Source: Akkermansiaceae bacterium UBA1506
GTDB taxonomy: Bacteria; Verrucomicrobiota; Verrucomicrobiia; Verrucomicrobiales; DEV007
DNA length: 58,138 bases
Assembly (NCBI GenBank): GCA_002323995.1
Contig: DCQY01000047.1
Span: forward strand, 1-58,138
Direction of reading: 5' to 3'
Within the stretch, counting starts at the first letter, position 1, and each line of letters starts with the position of its first letter. The position numbers and the translations under genes were made by a program. Under the pieces are notes generated by a model. It was not told the DNA's origin, did not search any database, and worked only from the letters and a program-made list of their open reading frames with translations. Positions 34,949 through 44,129 of this stretch are shown piece after piece.

Positions 34949-36319
34949 TCAACGCTTTCGGAGGGCATCTGTTATCTCTCGAAATGCTTCCGCGGCTCCA
35001 AAATGCTTTGGATTCGACTGATGCCTCTCGAGGATTTTAGACACTTCCTTTTCCTGCACTTGCCTAAGGTCTCGTTGATATGAGAGACGCCATATTTCGA
35101 AACAGTGGTCAAGGAGTTTGTTTCTGGGAATACTTTTTTTCAAAAGATGGATCAGCCCTTTTCCGGTTTCCTGCCCTCCAACAGATTCTCTCGAAGAAAC
35201 GAAGCCGTGCTCGATGGCTGAGTTTCCCGGCGCAAGTGTCGAGCCACTTCGCCACGCCCAAAGCGCAACAAAAACGACCATCCCAAGAAATAAGCCATGG
35301 AGGCGGTAATGACGAATCAACTTCATCGTTCCCCCACTCTCTAGGGTGCCGTGAATCGTCTCATCGAAGACGACATTCTTCTTATCACCGACCATCCAAA
35401 TCAGAAACTCCGGGACTGCTTCACGATGGAGAGCTTCGTTGCTGACAAAAAAGCTGTCGGTGGCAATCACCACGGAACCCCTGCCCCAACGCCGTTCCAT
35501 CACCACGGGCTTACCTTCAACCTTTACTACCGGATACCAAGCAGCGGATTTGGTCTCTAAACGGTACTGGGAATACCAGGATGGCATTACTAAGTCGGAA
35601 CGTTTCGCCGTAAATGATTTTCCCTTCTTGGTTTCCCAACCACCTTCAGGTCTCTCGAACTCCTCTAATCCGTTTACTTCAAAATCGAGGTACTCCGTCA
35701 GGCGGGGCCCAAACATGGAAGCCATCCGAACTTCAAAAGCGTCCTCTTCGTCCTCTCCGCTATCTGATTTATCTTCAGCACCCTCGGCAGTTTCACCGGT
35801 TTCTTCGTCGCTGCTTTCCCTATTGTCGTTCAGGGCTTCTCTTCTTGAGCCTTCCTCACCTCTCAATCGCTCTTCCCGAAGCTGACGTCTTCGCTCAAGC
35901 CAATCCTCCTCCTCTTCTGATTTAAGTGGTCTAAACTTCTCGGGAACCAGCTCTGGATTGATGGTGAGAACCAGCCTCGCTCCTTCTTTTACAGCTTCCA
36001 TCACTGGCGAATTCTCCGGTGCTCTCAGTTCACTCAAATCGTCCCGCGGATAACCAAGGAGCAACAGTGTGCTATTAGCATCGAGGGTCGACAGCGAGTT
36101 AAGATTAGTCACGTTGCGCGATACCTCATATTGAGGAAGCCCGCTCAAGGTTTCGTAAAGCGCGCTGGTGCCGAGCGGATCGCTCCTGAAACTCGCATAA
36201 TACGGATAGACATCACCTTCCACGAACCGGCGTTCCATCACCTCCATGAATACCACAAGCAACACCATCCCGAGGGTGATCAAGGCAGCCCAGCTTATTG
36301 CCCGACGCCGCGAATTCAT
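34949..36319 (-). CDS. DUF4350 domain membrane protein
   Basis: 456 residues. TM1 lies at about 8-27 and TM2 at about 340-365 (HGLFLGMVVFVALWAW). Between them is a periplasmic domain with the DUF4350 pattern: PYYASFRSDPLGTSALYETL near the start and GRGSVVIATDSFFVSNEAL and NVVFDETIHG towards the end. A highly acidic, low-complexity insertion of about 70 residues (roughly 135-205) interrupts the domain. The C-terminal part is cytoplasmic and helical. It overlaps the DUF4129 gene by four bases (ATGA). DUF4350 and DUF4129 proteins normally accompany MoxR ATPase and DUF58 genes; these are not seen here. Confidence 0.82.
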   Translation of the reverse strand: MNSRRRAISWAALITLGMVLLVVFMEVMERRFVEGDVYPYYASFRSDPLGTSALYETLSGLPQYEVSRNVTNLNSLSTLDANSTLLLLGYPRDDLSELRAPENSPVMEAVKEGARLVLTINPELVPEKFRPLKSEEEEDWLERRRQLREERLRGEEGSRREALNDNRESSDEETGETAEGAEDKSDSGEDEEDAFEVRMASMFGPRLTEYLDFEVNGLEEFERPEGGWETKKGKSFTAKRSDLVMPSWYSQYRLETKSAAWYPVVKVEGKPVVMERRWGRGSVVIATDSFFVSNEALHREAVPEFLIWMVGDKKNVVFDETIHGTLESGGTMKLIRHYRLHGLFLGMVVFVALWAWRSGSTLAPGNSAIEHGFVSSRESVGGQETGKGLIHLLKKSIPRNKLLDHCFEIWRLSYQRDLRQVQEKEVSKILERHQSNPKHFGAAEAFREITDALRKR

Positions 36320-38067
36320 GAGACTGCTCCCTCCGGTAAAGCGGTCAGCGGGGCCACCTCGGATCCCGACTCCTTCGCAATGATTTCATGATTCTTGAGA
36401 AAATCCTCCACAGTTTCCTCCTCAACCGGATGCCAACCATACCATGACTCTTCAAACAGCGTGGTGTTCTCATCAAAGGCAGTCCGCAGCTCGGATTTTT
36501 TCCGAAGCTTCAGTTCAAGTTCGCGTCGATAATCACGGTTCGATTTGAATCGCGCGATCATGATGACACCTTTTTCGCCAAGGTTCGCAAGCGTGGCAAG
36601 AAAAAGAGCCCGAATCGCCAAACGACGATCTCCCTTGGATATTTGCTCCCTTGCCAGCCTCATCCATTCTCCCTCCGGCAGTTGCGAGGCAACAATATCC
36701 TCACTTTGAAGATCAACCACTTCGGCTGGAATATTCTCAAGTTTCTGATTCCCGGAAGTATCTCTATATTTTCGATAAAGAAGAAAGGCCAACCATAGAA
36801 TCAAGCCCACCACCACTGCTATGAGGCCAAGTGAAAAGGTCGATTTTAAGCCTTCAAAGCCTTTCAGACTATCCGATGAACTTCCTCCACTCGCACCCGC
36901 GGCGTCTCGTGTGGCTTTCTCCATCATCTGATCAAACCACTGATCGATCGATCTTAGTAATTCCTGTGTCGACTCGGCAAGCTCTCTCATTCGGCGCGCC
37001 AACCACCCCTCCTCGCTATCTGCCAATTCAGTGCCAACTCTCCTCGAAAGCTGCCACTGATACTTCTTTTGCTTAAAAATTTCCGAAAGTTCGCTCTCGA
37101 ACGCATGGGATGAGGGATTTTCGTCAGCAGAAAGCGCCCCGACCCAACCGGGAAGAAAACAAAAAATTACTGCAATAATGAATACCTGACTGGCTTTATC
37201 ACGCATGGAATTTTCACGGGAGCTACTTTTCCTAATCGCTCGGCAGGAAGCCAAACGGCTTAAAAGATCTTCCCCTGTAACTCTTGACTCAGCATAAAAA
37301 CACCTCAGCACGTATACCGCTTTCATCACTGGAGAAATCAAAAGGTACGCGAGTAAGAGTGTCCCAATAAAAAAGGTTGAGTTAAGCAAAGCTGCTAGCG
37401 GACTCAGGGTAAAGGCGGACTCAATCCCGAAGAAGGCTTTCCCAAAAGTCGCGAGACCTAAGCAAGTCCCGACGATATTCAACCAGACGAACAAACTCAC
37501 AATAAGAAGGACAACCAGAATTCCATGATTCTGGCCCCATTCGTAGTGTGAATTTCTCAAACTTGATTTAAGGAGCCCCCGAAAGGACCGCCGACCAAAG
37601 TCCTTTGTGAATGCTAAGACCGTAAAATTCTGGAACGTCGCGATAATCCACCCTAGCGGTATGACGAACAATAAACCGGCAAGCATAAGAGGCATATGGA
37701 AAGCCTGCATCAGCAAGACAGCACTTAGATTTCTAAACTTCAAAGTGCCTGAAATTGATACTGCACTGCCATGATTGATCGTTCTCCAGAGTCCTTCACA
37801 GAATTTTACCTGACAGAAACGCATCCAAAAATAGAGCATCGTCACACCAATCGATAATGGGATTACCGTCTCGCGGGCCAGACCGCTTCGACTCATATCA
37901 GCAATGAAGAAGAGTAGCCCTCCAGCAAATGTCGTCGTCCCCAGAAAAAGTATAAGAAAGTATTTAACATCGATGCTTCGAAGCAGATGAAACGCCTCCT
38001 CTAGTATCTGGAGAGAAGACCTTCCCTTTTGCCGTTGGCTTTCTCTGCGGTTGGGAACCCTCATCAT
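36316..38067 (-). CDS. Fusion of a multi-TM protein and a DUF4129 domain protein
   Basis: 583 residues. Residues 30-255 contain about five to six TM segments in the style of the membrane proteins found next to DUF4129 genes. After a basic stretch (SSSRENSMRDKASQ), residues 293-314 look like a signal peptide with a start-like Met at 288. A periplasmic helical segment, a TM at 413-431 and the DUF4129 core follow, with LAREQISKGDRRLAIRALFL and FEESWYGWHPV as signatures. The two halves look like neighbouring genes that have merged. The C-terminal core is the cytoplasmic domain. Role unknown; related clusters are linked to envelope stress or complex assembly. Confidence 0.82.
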   Translation of the reverse strand: MMRVPNRRESQRQKGRSSLQILEEAFHLLRSIDVKYFLILFLGTTTFAGGLLFFIADMSRSGLARETVIPLSIGVTMLYFWMRFCQVKFCEGLWRTINHGSAVSISGTLKFRNLSAVLLMQAFHMPLMLAGLLFVIPLGWIIATFQNFTVLAFTKDFGRRSFRGLLKSSLRNSHYEWGQNHGILVVLLIVSLFVWLNIVGTCLGLATFGKAFFGIESAFTLSPLAALLNSTFFIGTLLLAYLLISPVMKAVYVLRCFYAESRVTGEDLLSRLASCRAIRKSSSRENSMRDKASQVFIIAVIFCFLPGWVGALSADENPSSHAFESELSEIFKQKKYQWQLSRRVGTELADSEEGWLARRMRELAESTQELLRSIDQWFDQMMEKATRDAAGASGGSSSDSLKGFEGLKSTFSLGLIAVVVGLILWLAFLLYRKYRDTSGNQKLENIPAEVVDLQSEDIVASQLPEGEWMRLAREQISKGDRRLAIRALFLATLANLGEKGVIMIARFKSNRDYRRELELKLRKKSELRTAFDENTTLFEESWYGWHPVEEETVEDFLKNHEIIAKESGSEVAPLTALPEGAVS

Positions 38068-38070
38068 TTT

Positions 38071-38385
38071 CTACTCCCAAATCGTACCGTCGTGAAAGTC
38101 GTCGGGAATATCCGCCAGCGTTCCGGCGACGAGATAGAAGAGGAGCCATCCTATCATGAGAGCGAAGCCTAACTGAAGGAATGGTATTAGGTGAATTGTT
38201 CTCTTTCGCGGTGGCGCCACGACCGATTCATGGACACTCTCTCTAAGGCACTTGGCACAGGTTAGCTTCCCCCCATGCTCCGTAATGCATTCCTCACAAA
38301 AGAACTGACGGCAACTAGGGCAGCACGCCACCGACTGACGGTCCGGATGAATCACACACGTAGTATCGCCCAGAAGACTAGCCAT
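38071..38385 (-). CDS. Small zinc-finger membrane protein
   Basis: 104 residues from ATG 38385, one base after the stop of the upstream gene, which decides this start. A cysteine/histidine-rich N-terminus (Cys10, His13, Cys22, Cys25, Cys30, Cys33, His37, Cys43, Cys46) reads like a B-box or double zinc ribbon. A single TM (IPFLQLGFALMIGWLLFYLV, about 65-85) and a short acidic tail follow. It was probably translated together with its neighbours: the gap to the DUF4129 gene is three bases. Zinc binding is inferred from spacing. Confidence 0.75.
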   Translation of the reverse strand: MASLLGDTTCVIHPDRQSVACCPSCRQFFCEECITEHGGKLTCAKCLRESVHESVVAPPRKRTIHLIPFLQLGFALMIGWLLFYLVAGTLADIPDDFHDGTIWE

Positions 38386-38386
38386 T

Positions 38387-39379
38387 TTACTGATCCAAGG
38401 CTTCGACACCCATGCTTGACTCGACTTTGGCTATCGTTTTTTTCCACCTTGAGGCACATACCAACCCCACGATTCCAGATGCCAAAATTCCGAGGGACAA
38501 ACCTAGCATGGTTAAGTAACCAGCAAGCCCCCCCTCAGAAGCCACCGCAGTAAATGCTTCTAGTGGGCCAGAAATACCGATCGTATATTCAGGTTTTTGG
38601 GTTGCAACCAGCAGGTAATAAATCGTTCCGCTCGCTGTTAACAGGAAAAGAAATCCCAACTGGACCCAAAGGATCGAACGGATGCCCTCTGGAGTCGCTT
38701 TCTTAATGGCCAAAATCAATGCAAGAGTCAGGGCCAAACTCAGCCCCACTAGCAGTGCAAGCACTGTTCCAGTTAAAACGAGACTCTCAAGGTGAAGAGC
38801 CAGCAGGAGGATCACTCCGATAACGGCAGAGAACCCAAAACTGATCACGACAGATCGCGGCAACTGAAAAAATTCCACGACTCTGGTCTTAACAGGTCTC
38901 TTTGTTTGCTCACTGCCTTCCCAGTTCATGCTGACGGTCAGGTCTTCCTGCATCTCACGGACGAGGCCCTCGAGTTGGTTTACTACACGCTCGGCTTTGG
39001 GATAGCGATCCAGAGGTTTTAAACGATCCCGGCTTAGTCGGGTCTGAATATCGCAAACGCATGTCGGCCCAAGGATTAAATGTCGGATAAGTCCGACAGC
39101 AAATACCCCGGTAGCCAAGCCAAGTAAGGAAAGGAAAACTATCTTGGTGATGCTGGAATTCTCGTATCCCGTCAGGCCTAAAATAACGGCAATAGGTCCA
39201 GCACAGAACATCAATCCCAACGAATAAATCACAAAACCTGCAACACGCGATGTTTTCGCTACCGAGATAGCTTGGATATCCCGGTAGCGATACCTTTTGT
39301 ACTCTTCGCTGAACGGCATCAGCACCCCAGTCCCTCGGACATAGACCAGATGCTCATCACCAAACCAGAGACTCGACAT
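38387..39379 (-). CDS. Multi-pass membrane protein of unknown function
   Basis: 330 residues from ATG 39379; a longer frame to 39448 adds 23 residues of doubtful character. The first 60 residues (SSLWFGDEHLVYVRGTGVLMPFSEEYKRYRYRDIQAISVAKTS in outline) form a soluble PH-like start. TM segments follow at about 50-70, 80-100, 190-210, 220-240, 250-275 and 295-320, with a cytoplasmic loop of about 80 residues between the second and third. It is the first gene of a tight four-gene cluster with the zinc-finger, DUF4129 and DUF4350 genes. Confidence 0.75.
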   Translation of the reverse strand: MSSLWFGDEHLVYVRGTGVLMPFSEEYKRYRYRDIQAISVAKTSRVAGFVIYSLGLMFCAGPIAVILGLTGYENSSITKIVFLSLLGLATGVFAVGLIRHLILGPTCVCDIQTRLSRDRLKPLDRYPKAERVVNQLEGLVREMQEDLTVSMNWEGSEQTKRPVKTRVVEFFQLPRSVVISFGFSAVIGVILLLALHLESLVLTGTVLALLVGLSLALTLALILAIKKATPEGIRSILWVQLGFLFLLTASGTIYYLLVATQKPEYTIGISGPLEAFTAVASEGGLAGYLTMLGLSLGILASGIVGLVCASRWKKTIAKVESSMGVEALDQ

Positions 39380-39507
39380 TCCAAAGCCCCTTTCGGCAAT
39401 ACAAATATAATTATCAAAAGCCGGTTTCACGCCGCTAACAGTGAACACATTTTAACCAAATCCGGTCAAGCCTCCCGTTAGACTAGATCACGAAAATTCC
39501 TCAACTT

Positions 39508-40284
39508 TCAGCTGACTAAATCCGGGCAGTAAGAAGACATCAGATCAAGCATATCTTTCACCGAACCGGAGAGCCCACGAAAAAGGCCCCGCGCCACAAG
39601 AGAGTGCCCCACGTTTAGCTCAGCCAAGTAAGGCATCTGCATCAGCATCGGAAGATTGCTTAGGGTAATCCCGTGACCAGCATTGACTTGGAGCCCCGCC
39701 TCATTCGCCTGAATACCGGCGGCGCGCAGCATCTTGAACTCTTCCTCTCCCCCTTCCAAAGCCGCGTTGGCAAATGCGCCAGTATGAAGTTCCACCATGT
39801 CACAACCTAGCGAAGCAGACGCCGCAATCTGCTCAGGCTCTGGGTCTACAAAGAGGCTGACCTTTGTCCCATTTTCCTGAAGCGCCTGTATGGTCTCCCC
39901 AAGAGAGGCATCTGCCGCAGCAACGTTAAGCCCTCCCTCCGTAGTAATCTCCTGACGGTTCTCCGGAACAAGGCAGGCAAAATGGGGTTTTACCTCCAGA
40001 GCAATATCGAGAATCTCCCGTGTATTACCCATTTCGAGATTAAGCTTGGTATGAATTTGATCGCGCAACTCATAGACGTCTCGATCCTGAATGTGGCGAC
40101 GATCCTGCCGCAAGTGGATCGTAATGGAATCTGCCCCTGCAGCTTCCACCTCGTTGGCAGCAGCGACGAGAGAAGGTTCGGAATTGTGTGCATCGGGCAG
40201 CAATGCATACCGCGCCTGCCGCAGAGTTGCGACGTGATCGATGTTAACACCGAGCTTTAAAACGCGATCTAAAGATTCACTCAT
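39508..40284 (-). CDS. pdxJ: Pyridoxine 5'-phosphate synthase
   Basis: Condenses 1-deoxyxylulose 5-phosphate with 3-amino-2-oxopropyl phosphate to make vitamin B6. 258 residues; the usual bacterial length is about 240. Signatures are LGVNIDHVATLRQAR at 11-25, ITIHLRQDRRHIQDRD, NLEMG, a Val-Glu-Leu-His-Thr-Gly motif and VNAGHGI, the phosphate-binding loop. It is the only vitamin B6 gene in view. It lies between the L,D-transpeptidase gene and the membrane cluster on the same strand. Confidence 0.96.
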   Translation of the reverse strand: MSESLDRVLKLGVNIDHVATLRQARYALLPDAHNSEPSLVAAANEVEAAGADSITIHLRQDRRHIQDRDVYELRDQIHTKLNLEMGNTREILDIALEVKPHFACLVPENRQEITTEGGLNVAAADASLGETIQALQENGTKVSLFVDPEPEQIAASASLGCDMVELHTGAFANAALEGGEEEFKMLRAAGIQANEAGLQVNAGHGITLSNLPMLMQMPYLAELNVGHSLVARGLFRGLSGSVKDMLDLMSSYCPDLVS

Positions 40285-40369
40285 AACCTTGGTTGGGCTT
40301 TGGCGGCGACTTATCAGTAATGACCACCTTTCAAAAGACAGCTCGGAGCATTCAGAAAAGGAGAACTGG

Positions 40370-41374
40370 TCAGCGCATGATCTTAACCTCGGTGCCCAAT
40401 CCGACCTTCGAAAAGATCAAAGGTTGAACCGAAACGGGAACCCGAATGCAGCCGTGACTAGCAGGAAAATTCGGAACATCTCCGACGTGCATTCCAATAC
40501 TCCCGTTCACACGCATCCAATAGGGCATTTCAGCGCCAATAAACCTAGCTCCTCCAGCAGGACGGTTCCAAGCCTCACCGCTGCTGCGAACAATCGAGCC
40601 GGACGAATTGACCCAACTACCGTAGAGAGTAGACCGTTTTTCCCTTCTCTTTTCCTGTATTCTGTAAGTTCCTGTGGGGGTAGAATATCCCGATTTTCCT
40701 GTAGAAACCTGCGTTTCGATCACGAGCTGTTTTTTGGACCCTAATGCCTTGTAAACCCGCAACTTTTGATCACTTAAGTCGATTTCAATTTTTGCGTTGG
40801 AAGGTGCCAAACTGGATAAACCCAGCCGATTCACATACACGTCATGCCCCTTGCTTTTATACTGACTGCTCGTGCTGCCAAAAACTGCAAAGAAACTTCC
40901 ACTAGAACGGCTCGCTGAATCCGCAGCGGCGGCTAACTCTGCTTCACGTGCGCGTGCTTCCGCCGCTCTCTTTCGTGCAGCAATTCTTGCCTGCCGCTGC
41001 TTCTCTTCCTCGAGCTTTTCTCTGGCAAGTTCTTCTGCTCTAGCCTTCTTGCGAGCCTCCTCTGCTCTTCTCTCGACCGCCAACTTGCGAGCCCTCGCTT
41101 CATCTTCCTTTTTCTTAGCCGCAAGTTTCTCATCACGCGCTTTCTTCAACTCAGCGGCACGTTTTTCCCGTTCGGCCCTCGCCTGAGCCATTTGCTCAGA
41201 CCAGCTTGGCGCACTGCCCGTCTTTACCGATGTGGATCTCACCTTGGTCCGGCTTGCCGATGCACTGTATCTGTTCGAAGACGAGCCCTCATCGACAGTG
41301 CAGGCGGAAAAAGCGATGGTCGCGGCAATGAACAAGAAACCCGAGAAAAGGCGGCGAAACATGGGGTGGCTCAT
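40370..41374 (-). CDS. L,D-transpeptidase lipoprotein (YkuD family)
   Basis: 334 residues. A signal with lipobox AFSAC anchors the protein to a membrane. A Ser-rich linker and a long Lys/Arg/Glu/Ala coiled coil (about 55-150) precede the YkuD domain (about 185-334). The catalytic motif is His307 and Cys309 in ASHGCIRVP, with His296 in MHVGDVPNF. Such enzymes form 3-3 peptidoglycan cross-links or attach lipoproteins to peptidoglycan. The coiled coil could span towards the wall, comparable in architecture to Braun-type lipoproteins; this is inference. A start at 41362 is also possible. It follows three exported proteins on the same strand. Confidence 0.9.
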   Translation of the reverse strand: MSHPMFRRLFSGFLFIAATIAFSACTVDEGSSSNRYSASASRTKVRSTSVKTGSAPSWSEQMAQARAEREKRAAELKKARDEKLAAKKKEDEARARKLAVERRAEEARKKARAEELAREKLEEEKQRQARIAARKRAAEARAREAELAAAADSASRSSGSFFAVFGSTSSQYKSKGHDVYVNRLGLSSLAPSNAKIEIDLSDQKLRVYKALGSKKQLVIETQVSTGKSGYSTPTGTYRIQEKRREKRSTLYGSWVNSSGSIVRSSGEAWNRPAGGARFIGAEMPYWMRVNGSIGMHVGDVPNFPASHGCIRVPVSVQPLIFSKVGLGTEVKIMR

Positions 41375-41532
41375 TGGAACAGAAACAGCAGCAAGAAAAT
41401 CTTCACTTTTTAGTTCGAGTCAACGTGAATGTGATTCTTTTTACAGGGAGACCTAGCGCACAAACGTTAGTATGGCTGGGTTGGTCTTTACTTGCTCAGA
41501 ACACGTGAAGTCTTTTCAACTCTGAGTGCTAT

Positions 41533-43473
41533 TCAGTCGTTCGAATAGAACGGCTTTCCAACCACTTCCTCCTCGACTCCAAAATCCCCTTCAACGATTT
41601 CATCTGGAAGGATTTCCTCGGATAGACGTTGAATCCCATCCCCGGCATATTCACTTTGAGGATAAATCTGGCGAGCCGAAAGGAACCAGGCAAGGCTTGA
41701 GCCATATTGTTTCCGTTCCTCAAGATTCTCCGCTGTCTTGAGGGCTTTCACAAAAGGAGCCACATTAGTGGAAAGATCAGAACGTTTCGCTGAGAGCGCC
41801 ACGTCGTCTGGGAACTGCTTGAAGGTCTTTTCCACTATCTCCCAAGCCGCATGGGCATTACCCGCCTTATTCAGCGTAGCAGCCTGCTTCATCACTGTTT
41901 CAATTTCGAGGATATTACCAACAATTTGGTTCAAAGCATCCTGACGATCTGAGTCATCAACGGTTGCAGCAATAAAACGTGCCTTGTTGTTGTAGATCTG
42001 CCGATAACTCTGCGTCGCGAGCAGTCGATCAAATTCAAGTTTCGCCTGCTGTTGCACATCCGCCGAATCGGCTAAAATATCGAATTGTTCTTTCAGAAGA
42101 GGGTTGGTCGGCCAAATCTCGGCCGCGGCCTTGATGTTTTCCTCATAATCGGCCTCATCTCCTTTCAATGCCGCATTCTTGGCACTGCGAATGCGCATAT
42201 TACTACTGAGTCGGGCCGCTTCGATAGCTGCGGTAGGCTTAGAATAGTCAAAATCGTCCGCCTGAGATTTCATTTCAGTGACAAGCTCTTCGGCGAGAGT
42301 GTAATCGCGAACTTCGATGGCGTTCACCAGTTGGAAGGCATTCTGGGTATACCCCAACACCTCTCGCTTATCCTCGCGCGGGACACTCTGGACGGAAGGA
42401 AGGTATTCACCAGTCAAAAAAGCTTGCTGCAGCTGCCTCATCGCTGCATCGATCTCGCCCTGCTCAAGGAGAAAGCCAAATGACTCAACCGATTGATCCA
42501 CGTCCCGGATCGCTTCGTTTGCAAAAGCATCCAGCGTCGTGATCGTAGGATTGAAGCCGATCGTCTTGCCGAATGACTGCTCCACTTCCGATCCCTCTTG
42601 GAACTCGAGACGGCCTGCTCCATCTTTAAAAAACTCAGTGTAAAACCGAGTTGCCATAACAACATGCTCAAATCGGCGCTGGAGAAAGAACTGAACCACA
42701 AGAGCTTGAAACTCCAGCTTGGCTTCGACTTCTGAGAGCTCCATCTTGGCACTGTTAGTGACTCGCTCTGCCTCCAGTTCTGCAATACGCTGCACGTAGC
42801 GCTGCACGTGTCCAGCCTTGGTGGGATCAGTCGCTTTGGAGCTCTTCTGCTTAGGACTCTCACTGAGTTTACGTTCGCGATCCTCTGTATTATTCGAGCT
42901 CCACTGATCAAAATTCCAATCGAGCTGGCGCCGCTGCCTGTCGAGTTCGCGATTCAAATTATCGAGTTGACCTCGGGACTTCTGCGCGAGGTAGACCCGG
43001 TAAACAGCATTGGCGAGGGATTCGCAGAGTCGGGCGTCCTGCTTGAAGTTTGAAGCATGTTGCAGCTGAGCTACAGCTTTAGGAAACTTGGAAGAATCCC
43101 GATTATGAGGCGAGAGTGTATCAAGGATTCCCCGGATCGCAGCCCTGTATGCAAGATCCTCTGCTAAACTGGCTTCCTGTGAGTTCAAATACTTTTCAAA
43201 ACGGGCACGGAAGACACGGTTGTCATTTACGTTAAAATTTTTGCCGTCGAAAGAGAAAACATCTGTCGTCGGATCAAAATACGGAACGTCATTCCCAACT
43301 ACCTGTTGGTTACCTTTCTGCCCCCTATTCTGATTAACAATAGTCGTATTGTTAGATGATTGATCACCTCCTCCACCACCACCGCCGGCCGGGGGCGTGT
43401 AAACTTGAGCTTGAAGAATGAAACTCGGAGAAACGACTATTCCGATCCAGGTGAAGAGCTTCAACATATTCAT
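41533..43473 (-). CDS. Exported helical-repeat protein of unknown function
   Basis: 646 residues with a signal peptide (cleavage near LQAQ, residue 22) followed by a Gly-rich stretch (AGGGGGGGDQSSNN). The bulk is alpha-helical, with TPR-like repeats in its second half (for example AGNAHAAWEIVEKTFKQFPDD and AENLEERKQYGSSLAWFLSAR). A coiled-coil region of about 175-250 carries many charged residues. The last residues are acidic. I recognise no family. It lies between an anchored protein and the L,D-transpeptidase gene, in a series of envelope proteins. A periplasmic scaffold role is possible but not shown. Confidence 0.7.
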   Translation of the reverse strand: MNMLKLFTWIGIVVSPSFILQAQVYTPPAGGGGGGGDQSSNNTTIVNQNRGQKGNQQVVGNDVPYFDPTTDVFSFDGKNFNVNDNRVFRARFEKYLNSQEASLAEDLAYRAAIRGILDTLSPHNRDSSKFPKAVAQLQHASNFKQDARLCESLANAVYRVYLAQKSRGQLDNLNRELDRQRRQLDWNFDQWSSNNTEDRERKLSESPKQKSSKATDPTKAGHVQRYVQRIAELEAERVTNSAKMELSEVEAKLEFQALVVQFFLQRRFEHVVMATRFYTEFFKDGAGRLEFQEGSEVEQSFGKTIGFNPTITTLDAFANEAIRDVDQSVESFGFLLEQGEIDAAMRQLQQAFLTGEYLPSVQSVPREDKREVLGYTQNAFQLVNAIEVRDYTLAEELVTEMKSQADDFDYSKPTAAIEAARLSSNMRIRSAKNAALKGDEADYEENIKAAAEIWPTNPLLKEQFDILADSADVQQQAKLEFDRLLATQSYRQIYNNKARFIAATVDDSDRQDALNQIVGNILEIETVMKQAATLNKAGNAHAAWEIVEKTFKQFPDDVALSAKRSDLSTNVAPFVKALKTAENLEERKQYGSSLAWFLSARQIYPQSEYAGDGIQRLSEEILPDEIVEGDFGVEEEVVGKPFYSND

Positions 43474-43523
43474 TTTGGGGAGGGTTTGAGCAGGCAGATT
43501 TTGGTTCTAAAGAAAAACTGGTA

Positions 43524-43964
43524 TCATTCATCGATCGCCTCAGCCACCAGTGTACCGTCACGATCGACGCGGACTACCATTACAAGTTGGGATCCACGTT
43601 CTATATTGATATTACTAAACTCCTCCGGAACGAGAACCGGCACGGGAATAGTCATAGTGCTGTCACTGGCTTCAAAGCTGATTAAGCGACCTCGATCAAC
43701 CGTCCAGCGAAGAGTTTCTTCGACTTTACCGTCGATTCTGTAGACATTACCACGCAGACTATTTCCATTGTCGCGGTAAGTCATCAGATTGAGCGTCGCT
43801 GCATTCGATGAATTCTTTCCTGATCCTCCGCCCGAACCACCACCGACCATATCCCCGGCGATGAGCTTAAAGAGTAGTGCGGCGATTAGAAGAAACCCTA
43901 TAATCGCAGCCGCGATACCGGCAATTTGTCCTATGTTAGCTCCGGAACTGGCTCTTCTTGGCAT
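43524..43964 (-). CDS. Membrane-anchored periplasmic protein of unknown function
   Basis: 146 residues from ATG 43964; an earlier frame to 44003 seems unlikely. One TM (IAGIAAAIIGFLLIAALLFKLI) is followed by a Gly/Ser-rich linker (GGGSGGGSGKNSS). A beta-rich domain (YRDNGNSLRGNVYRIDGKVEE, ISFEASDSTMTIPVPVLVP) then follows and recalls an OB-like fold. It lies 50 bases upstream of the exported helical-repeat protein; both probably belong to one operon. No family is recognised. Confidence 0.68.
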   Translation of the reverse strand: MPRRASSGANIGQIAGIAAAIIGFLLIAALLFKLIAGDMVGGGSGGGSGKNSSNAATLNLMTYRDNGNSLRGNVYRIDGKVEETLRWTVDRGRLISFEASDSTMTIPVPVLVPEEFSNINIERGSQLVMVVRVDRDGTLVAEAIDE

Positions 43965-44129
43965 GGTCTTACAGGGAGGATTTTTACAGATTTCTACCGA
44001 CACTCAGCCTAGCACAGAATGACTCCAAGCGTTAACGAAAACAAATCTGATAAACGGCTGTCCTTGCCCCAACCGAAGTGATCCGCTGCAGCTAAAGAGA
44101 TCAAAGTTCTTACCGACTTCGATCCAGTT

